Of a DNA stretch of 64,000 nucleotides, positions 57,640 to 64,000 are shown piece by piece. The position numbers were made by a program, and so were the translations under genes. The notes under the pieces were generated by a model, which was not told the DNA's origin, did no database searches, and was given only the letters and a program-made list of their open reading frames with translations. The stretch's first letter is position 1. Each line of letters opens with the position of its first letter. Location of the stretch: the NCBI RefSeq assembly GCF_002878395.1, contig NC_061115.1:92390595-92454594 (forward strand). The letters are read 5' to 3'. The DNA comes from Capsicum annuum (Eukaryota; Streptophyta; Magnoliopsida; Solanales; Solanaceae).

Positions 57640-58260
57640 ATACATATTTGTTTGATAGCTTTGGAAGAGCAAATGTGTTACTACACGGATCGAAGAAATG
57701 ACATTGTGCATGATATTAGGGTTGTAGTATGTCTCAAAAAGAATTTATTACATTTAAAAGGAATTGACAAAAATAAAATTATATTTAGACAATAATATAT
57801 TGGAAGATTTAATATCTTCATATTAGTTGAATTAAAAAGGGTTATGAATTTTTATGAAAAAATTACCCATTTTTCTTTTACTTGTTGATACAAATATGGA
57901 GATAGGATGGAATCACAAGCAATAGTATACTAAAATTCTATAGAAATATATGAGTTGTTATGAATGGTTCACCGTCATGGTTCAAATGTGATGCCAAAAT
58001 AACTGAAAATTCTTGTGTTTATATATTAAAGAAATAAAATGTTCTTGAATGAAATATCTTGTGATGCTTGGTCTTGTGATAAATTTATCATCTATTATTT
58101 GGATTGTAACCTTCAATTTTTTTAAAAGTATAACAAGGAGAATAGAGTTTGTTCACTTGTCACTGGACTATGTACTGTTATCTTATTTAATAGATGAATC
58201 TAGGGTTGGTGACATATTTATCTATTAGCTTGTAATATGATTTTTTCAAGGTACTTTCCT
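57640..58260 (+). pseudogene. Copia pre-integrase and integrase start remnant
   Basis: Plus-strand reading near 57670-57790 gives VLLHGSKK, then HDIRVVVCLKKNLLHLKGID with frame changes, resembling the VRYIPNLKKNLISLGTLD segment upstream of copia integrase. Near 58140-58220 FVHLSLDYVLLSYLIDESRV resembles LDYVHSDLWGPSRV, where the first catalytic aspartate is replaced. The GAG-pre-integrase histidine-cysteine motif (LWHxRLGH) is only faintly seen near 58060. It is inactive. Confidence 0.45.
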
Positions 58261-58299
58261 AAATTTTTCAAATTAATAGTGTGGTCCCAAAAAATAAAT

Positions 58300-59790
58300 T
58301 ATGTTGATAATGTTGGTTGGTTTAGAAGAAATTAGATGCCTCCAATTATAGTTATATCATTCAGTATAAGAAGAAATCTCTCTCAAGAAATTTAGGGTGA
58401 GATGTGTTATTTAAATATACTAGCAGTTGTATGCATCAAACTAATAAAGATCTCCCGATATTATTTGTTCAGGTTCAGGAACCATATAATTTCATTAAAA
58501 AATCTGAATGTGTCGTATTTGATTTAATTACTCCAGCATATATAAAGATGGATCCCTAAAGAAGTTTAGTGTAGATTTTAGATTTTCTAACACTGAGGGG
58601 GGAGGGGCAGGGAGATAATTAGAAGCTGAAAAATATGTGTGAAATGAATTACATAGATTATTGTAGAAAAGAGTAAACTCGAAGTTCAAGAGATAATTTA
58701 TTTGTACAATATTGCAATGCTCTAAAATCTCTCTCAATTAATATCATTGGAACCATGAAATATTATTATTTCATAGAGGTATTATTTAATCATTAAACTA
58801 TTATTTATTAATTTAAAGAGTATTTTTAGGACTCAGTGAAGGTTAAATTTGATCACAAAAAATTATTATTTATTACTAATTTATGTATCATATTTATTGA
58901 ATTAATATTAAAAAATAAATTCATTATACACAAAGTAGATTGTATCGATACTGCAAAAATTTATCTCGGGGATGAAGCCTTATGGAATTTAAATGAACCC
59001 ACTTGAGAAAATGGCATTCATGAACTTAATGTCATAATTAGTGATCTCGATTACCTCAATAAAATGTATGTCAATAGCTAGTTGGATTATCGAAGTAAAA
59101 ATGATACATGTTCAGAGGTCCAAAGCTTGTAATAGATTGTGGATACCATTGGAGAAAACAATATTAATGATAAACTTGAAGATGATTGAAGATATTATGG
59201 ACCATTTATTAATAAAAAAATACTTACCGCATCTAGAACTTTCATAATTTTTTGGTGCCATTCGAAAAGAGAACTCCAAAACTTTTGGATGCAATTAGAA
59301 AAGTACTTAAATTTTAATAAAAAACAAAAAATACTAATCATATTTCACTAAATTATCTTAGGTATTTTTTTAAAATTTAAATAATTATTAATGGGATCAT
59401 ATATTCATATAAGAGTCTTTCAAAAAAATATTATCATACTATTTTATCAAAATTGATAACTTTTTCCGCTGACCCAAGTCCGGATCAGAGAAAAACATAT
59501 CTTAGAGAATTTATTAATTTACTAACTTGATTTTACTATAAATTTTCAGGTAGATTTACGGACCCTGTATGATAATTTAGTTGTAAATGCTCTAATGTAA
59601 AGTCCATGAAGGACAAACTCTATGACATGTAATGTTAAACTACTTGAAGAAGGACAAGATAAAATGATAATGATGGTCACGGTAATGAGAAAAGTTCTTT
59701 GAAAGAGCACTATGAAATAACAATTTATAAAAACCTTATGAAATATTTTTGTATGCAAAAATTGTTCAATGGGTTCAATAAACAAGTTAA
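58300..59790. other. AT-rich interior of element J, nothing confidently recognised
   Basis: Presumed remains of copia integrase and RT by position. A guanine-rich stretch (GAGGGGGGAGGGGCAGGGAG, 58595-58614) stands out. The 59041-59247 reading frame has no family likeness I can defend. Confidence 0.3.
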
Positions 59791-59799
59791 ATCACGCAA

Positions 59800-60560
59800 C
59801 TATCTATATTCAAAACTAATTATACAAAGTGGATTGACATTAATGCAATCCAAAGCCAAAATTCCATAAAATTGAGAAAATCCATGTTCCCATTCCAACC
59901 CTTAAAATAATCCACTAATTCAATTGAAAAATCATCAATTAAAACTGAAATAATATATTTAAAATATATGACAAGTAATCAAACAATAACAATCAAAGAC
60001 CCTCAACCCCAAGTTCAAACCCATCATTTAAATCACATGAATATTCAATAAATTACTACCACAGTAAAAGAATTCAAGTTAGGGATGGGCAACATGCCTG
60101 AAATATAGGACAATTTAAAGAGAATTTGAAGTTTTGATCTTGAAGGGTGAATCCCCTGTAAAATCCTTAGAGTTTCCTAGTTGGAGATTTAAAGAGAAAA
60201 AAAAAAGATTTTTGATCTTTGAGAACTCAAGGGAAAAGGTTGATTTTGTGTTTAAAAGCAATGTAAGTGGTAAAACGACCAAAATCCCCTTACCCCAAGT
60301 GAATAAAAAGAAAACTGAGCCTTTTTAGCATAGCAGTGTGGCACATCAATATCTCAGAGTGCTAGCCATCATGCCACACTGCTATATTAGAGCTCCAGTG
60401 GTGTACCCTGCCACTACCCCGGAGGCACACTACCCCAAAGTTAAAAAATATCCCTAAACCCCTTTTAAAAATTTGGAAACTTTCTCCAAACATCCTTTTA
60501 ATATCCCTTAACATAAATTAAGTCAAAAATTAATATTACACATGCATGAGGGTGAAAAAT
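59800..60560 (-). repeat. Possible chromovirus LTR fragment
   Basis: The composition changes to a less AT-rich block. Near 60270-60430 the order AAAACGACCAAAATCCCCTT, GTGTGGCACA, GCCACACTGCTA, CAGTGGTGTA is reminiscent of minus-strand chromovirus LTRs in Solanaceae. No ends or target duplications were found. It may be an insertion within element J. Low confidence. Confidence 0.3.
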
Positions 60561-61979
60561 AAAATAATTAAAATTTTGAGTGGTCTTATAGAGATTTTGA
60601 TAAGTTATGCCATATCAAAATCGATATCAAAAGATCATTGACAGTATATTTGATATAATGTAGAGTTCAATATATAAATGTAGAGAGGACCTTGAATAAA
60701 ATTTTCTCAAAGAGTATGACCAGATAAATGATTGGCCAAATAAAAATTCGTAATTCAAGGGTTTTGTTTAACTTATAATAAAGTGAGTATTTAAAATTAT
60801 AGTCCAAAGACCAAAGTATAATGTCAGTAGGTGTTAAAAAGGATTGTTTTATTAAAGTAAACTCAAAAGATATATATTACGGCTTACGCCTTGGGGCGTA
60901 AGGAATTTTAACAGAATTCCTAACATTATTTATTGTAGACGTATTTTCCTGTTGTAAATGAATTGAAGTTTCATTCAATATGGCAATATTGAAAAGATTG
61001 AATGAGTATAATGAGTTAATTGTTATATTTAGCTAGACAATGAAGTTTATGTATAAATCTTTGAATAATTGAAATTTTTTTGAAGCATGTAAAAGATTTA
61101 AAAAATTTGTTACATAAAGCTTCAACAAATTTGTACATGATTAAAGTGATTCATTGAGTACCAATGGCTATGAGATCACTTGAAATAAAGAAAGATCAAT
61201 TTTGTTCTAACGAAAATGGTTAGAAAATATCAGGCATTAACATAGTTGAAGTAATTACATTTTCTACTATTATTATTCATCTATTAACTTTTATTATGGC
61301 CTAGAAATAGATAATTTCACTCTTGTGGGGAGATATCTAAGTGAAATCAAATATTGATATAAATAATTGATCCTTACAAATACTATCAAGGTTTTATTGG
61401 TTGAAAATACAGGACATTATGTGGAATTCATTTTTCATGCAAGGATATTGTCATATTATTAATCTACCAGGCAAGTCAATTGTTGAATCTATTCAAGTCA
61501 TATCAAGGTACTAGCAATTTCTAAAAAAAGTGGGTCAATAAATTAGAGATGCATTATTTTTATTTTGAAAATTGTTTGAATATTGTATAAGTACAATGTT
61601 GCTTGTAAGCTCAATGAAAGTAAGAATACATCAAAGGAGATAGAACAAATCAAACTCTCAAAAGTTTTTTCTCATGCATGATCCCATACAAAATGGTATT
61701 GAATATTCCACAAATTAATTTTATAGAGGAATTGATGGATCACTAAGGTCTTACAAATATCAATATTTTAGAAGTTGGTATAGAAGATTGGAATACATCA
61801 TCTTTGAAAAATAATGAGATATTTTTATTGGGGGAGTCAAGTACTCGTTGTACTCTTTGTTTTCTTATCTTACAGTTTACCTCACTAATTTTTTCTAGAA
61901 TGATTTTTAATGAGGTAGCTCTCAATGCATATTTCTAAATATGTGCAATCTTTTTCCTTTATTAGGACATTTTACCACA
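60561..61979. other. AT-rich interior of element J with one short hairpin, otherwise nothing recognised
   Basis: There is no readable domain. A perfect 8-bp stem with a 4-base loop occurs at 60883-60902 (CTTACGCC, TTGG, GGCGTAAG), followed by an imperfect GAATTTTAACAGAATTC palindrome. Confidence 0.35.
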
Positions 61980-62310
61980 AAGTTTTTTCATATAAGATTT
62001 TAACAAGGCACATTATTTATTAATGATGAAGGAGAAATAAACTATATTATGAATATCCAATACATAATTTCTTGGAGAATCTTACAATTAAGCTGGCAGC
62101 TTACAAAAGGGTCAAGCAGATATGTTGCAAGAAGCTCAAGCAGGTAAGTTGTATGTTGCTCAAGTAGCTTCCCACAGAATTTTAAGAAGAATTATGATAT
62201 TGACGCAGAACAAATTCATTCAAGTGATGATCCATCAAGCATATTCACCTTATCGTTATCGGCTTCAACTCCTAAGAAAATGGTGCACAAGTAAATAATG
62301 TGTATTGCGA
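61980..62310 (+). pseudogene. Copia RNase H C-terminal remnant
   Basis: Near 62170-62300 the plus strand reads FPQNFKKNYDIDAEQIHSSD followed by DPSSIFTLSLSASTPKKMVH. This matches the end of copia Pol (ISPKFFFTHELQ...IDVxQIxSxDNLADLFTKxLPxxxFxKLVHKIGM), where the RNase H aspartate context DNLADLFTK has become DPSSIFTLS. The polypurine tract and LTR follow within 70 bases. Confidence 0.6.
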
Positions 62311-62370
62311 ATAAGTATGCATGATTTTTATTTTACTGCAATTTACTTGTACATGGACATCCAGGGGAAG

Positions 62371-62604
62371 TGTTGTAAACATCTATATGTGGATGCCATA
62401 TAACTAGGCCCCAGAATGCATTGTAGCATACTCGTTTTTCCAAGTGACATAAGCCTTTAAAAGGCCTAGTTGTAAATGAAATAAGAGAGGTAACAATAGA
62501 AAGAGTAAAGAATAGTTACTTTTTGCCATCTCTCTCCCTTTATTCCTTAATTCTTTCTAGTTATTCAGTATCTATATAGTCATTTTCAATATTTCCTATT
62601 TACA
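62371..62604 (+). repeat. Copia 3' LTR (234 bp)
   Basis: It starts TGTTGTAAACATC right after CCAGGGGAAG and ends TTTACA. It contains a likely TATA element (CCTTTAAAAGGCCT, about 62453-62466) and TGCCATCTCTCTCCCTTTA downstream, both typical of short copia LTRs in plants. No second copy is in the window. Confidence 0.7.
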
Positions 62605-64000
62605 GAAAAAAAGAGTCCAAAAAGTAAACAATAACCATTCCTCATTTTTTAAAAGATCCCAAAGACATAAAAATGGTTTCTATTTAAAATATATTTGATT
62701 TTTGTGGTTATTTTGCAAAAGTTCTTCTTACAAGCAACTTTAAATTGTAAAAGTTATTTTTTTTCAAATAACTTTGCGGTTCTTATTTTTCTTTTACATT
62801 TGTAATGCAATTGAGATAGCAAGACTAATAGCAAAAGTTAACTATCTTGAATATAAGTCCTTTGCCTTCTGCAACATTTAGTGAAATTTTGAAGTATGAG
62901 TTGATTTCTTAGTTCAAAATCTATTGAAAATGCTTAGAAATATTCTATATTTATTTGGAAATTTTAATTTGAATTATGTCGTAATAGGGTTCATTAAGTA
63001 GGTGATTTGTAAATGAATTTTTGTCATGATATGATTTTCAGGTCATGATAGCCCCTACTATAATCCACTTGTAGGTAAGACAACCCATAAATCGAAAAAT
63101 AAGTAGCAGAAAAAGAAAAGAAAAATATAATAAAAATGAATAAAAAGATAAAGAGAAGTACAAGAAAGAAAAATAATTAATTAATGAAAAAGGAAAATCA
63201 ATACTTACCATGAAAAAATCACTACTCAATCATAAATAACCCCAAGTTGGGGGAATTGAGCTATAAGAGAAAAAAGAATTATCCCCATATTCTCATTGAA
63301 GTCATCCATCTAATCCGATGATTCAAAATATAATCCAAATCCAACGCAAAAGAACAAGCAACGACTAAATCAAACTTTAGGGTCTCAACTATAATTTTCA
63401 AGATCTCAAATTTGACATAAGATAGGGTTGAAAGTTGCCAAAAGACCTTTTATAGCAAAAGCAAAAATGAACCAAAAATTTTTAAAACTGTCACCATGCT
63501 TTCTTCGACCAATGAGAAATAGAATCTCCAAACTCCACGACAATACGCTAAAGTAAATCTTTATTGCAAAATTGGCTTGAACCTGAGTTTCCACGGTTGG
63601 AAACTATTGATTTTGGAGACTTCTTCTATCGTCGATCCTTGTTGAAATTCAACAAACTCTCCCCTCTTGTCACCAGAATACTTTCTTTGGAACATGAATA
63701 ATCTATAACTTTTGGCGATGCATCTTAACTTACACAATATGCTATTAAATTTTGTTATGTGCTAAACTTCTTCGGCGATGCCATCTTTGATTTTTAGTTC
63801 AAATTCTCCATATTTTTGCTTATTTATGCTCTAGAAACCACTTATTGGCTTCAACCCAGAAAAACAACAAAACTAACATTATTATTCACTCAAATTAGTA
63901 TTTAGGACTTTATTTCTCATTATTTTTAGGCTAAATTAGTCATAAATTGTTATCTCATAACTTATATTACTCCTTCTTTGCACCTTTTGTGCTTAAGGGG
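62605..64000. other. AT-rich sequence, weak LTR-like stretch from about 63022
   Basis: 62605-63020 shows nothing. From about 63022, TGTCATGATATG, GATAGCCCCTAC, CACTTGTAGGTAAGACAACC and AATAAG.AGCAGAAAAAG recall the minus-strand 3' ends of Solanaceae chromovirus LTRs, but no primer site or second copy is visible. The purine-rich strand at 63094-63200 gives spurious minus-strand frames. No gene supported. Confidence 0.3.

Larger units (their letters stand above)
57463..62604 (+). mobile_element. Element J: heavily degraded Ty1/copia retrotransposon, 5' end missing
   Basis: Copia-type pre-integrase and integrase traces (57640-58260), RNase H traces (61980-62310), a polypurine tract (CCAGGGGAAG, 62361-62370) and a 234-bp LTR (62371-62604) occur in plus-strand order. 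Gag and the 5' LTR are not found between H and 57640. The middle (58300-61950) is mostly unreadable and may include other insertions, for example at 59800-60560. The lineage is not determinable by eye. The short LTR suits Tork/Tnt1-like elements. Confidence 0.5.

Noticed and set aside
58528..58737. 69-residue minus-strand frame
   Set aside because: It is AT-rich chance frame within the copia relic.
59041..59247. 68-residue plus-strand frame that might be copia pol
   Set aside because: No conserved copia motif could be identified.
63038..63229. 63-residue minus-strand frame of mostly F, L and S, like a transmembrane protein
   Set aside because: It is produced by a purine-rich tract on the opposite strand. 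Composition explains it.
1..64000. CRISPR arrays, bacterial operons, riboswitches, tRNA or rRNA genes
   Set aside because: There are no regularly spaced short repeats and no recognisable structured RNA. The content is plant retrotransposon throughout.

Overview
The window is plant nuclear DNA, most likely from a nightshade (Solanaceae) and from gene-poor heterochromatin. Nearly everything recognisable is degraded LTR retrotransposon: Ty3/gypsy chromoviruses of the Tekay/Del type, Ty3/gypsy elements of the Athila/Tat type, and one Ty1/copia relic. Two short 3' ends resembling the TS/SolS SINEs of Solanaceae are also present. The Solanaceae assignment rests on recognising these LTR and SINE sequence types from memory, so it is an inference. 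I see no intact host gene, tRNA, rRNA or other RNA gene. Every coding stretch carries stops or frameshifts and is best read as a dead pol or gag fragment.

The main structure is a stack of insertions. The base is chromovirus A on the minus strand (about 1231-52398), with its 5' LTR at 49611-52398. Its gag is split twice. Element C (plus strand, 5884-41145) is flanked by ATCTC/ATCTT, and A's gag frame resumes on the other side. Element G (minus strand, 41325-49110) is flanked by ACCAC/GCCAT. C is Athila/Tat-like. Its 5' LTR is itself split by element B (minus strand, 6774-22768), an Athila/Tat-like element with gag, protease, RT, RNase H and integrase remnants. B's right-hand LTR is split by insertion E (15308-21682, flanked by TACAT/TACAT). 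E looks like an Athila-type solo LTR containing a truncated chromovirus D and a fragment of another LTR. C's coding region is split by chromovirus F (25785-35515, plus strand, LTRs of 2362 and 2389 bp, flanked by GCAAC/GTAAC). Depth reaches A > C > B > E > D.

Downstream of A lie a SINE 3' end (52419-52543), a compact LTR-gag-LTR chromovirus derivative H (minus strand, 52545-57462), and a degraded copia element J ending in a 234-bp LTR at 62371-62604. The last 1.4 kb is AT-rich with only a weak LTR-like stretch.

Three elements appear to lack their own polymerase: C (gag-protease plus an unrelated second ORF), G (gag-protease only) and H (gag only). B shares gag, 3' noncoding and LTR features with C, so B looks like the autonomous relative of C. 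None of these could be active now. Boundaries quoted to the base come from TG...CA ends, primer-binding sites, polypurine tracts and target-site duplications read by eye. Domain limits inside the decayed coding regions are approximate.
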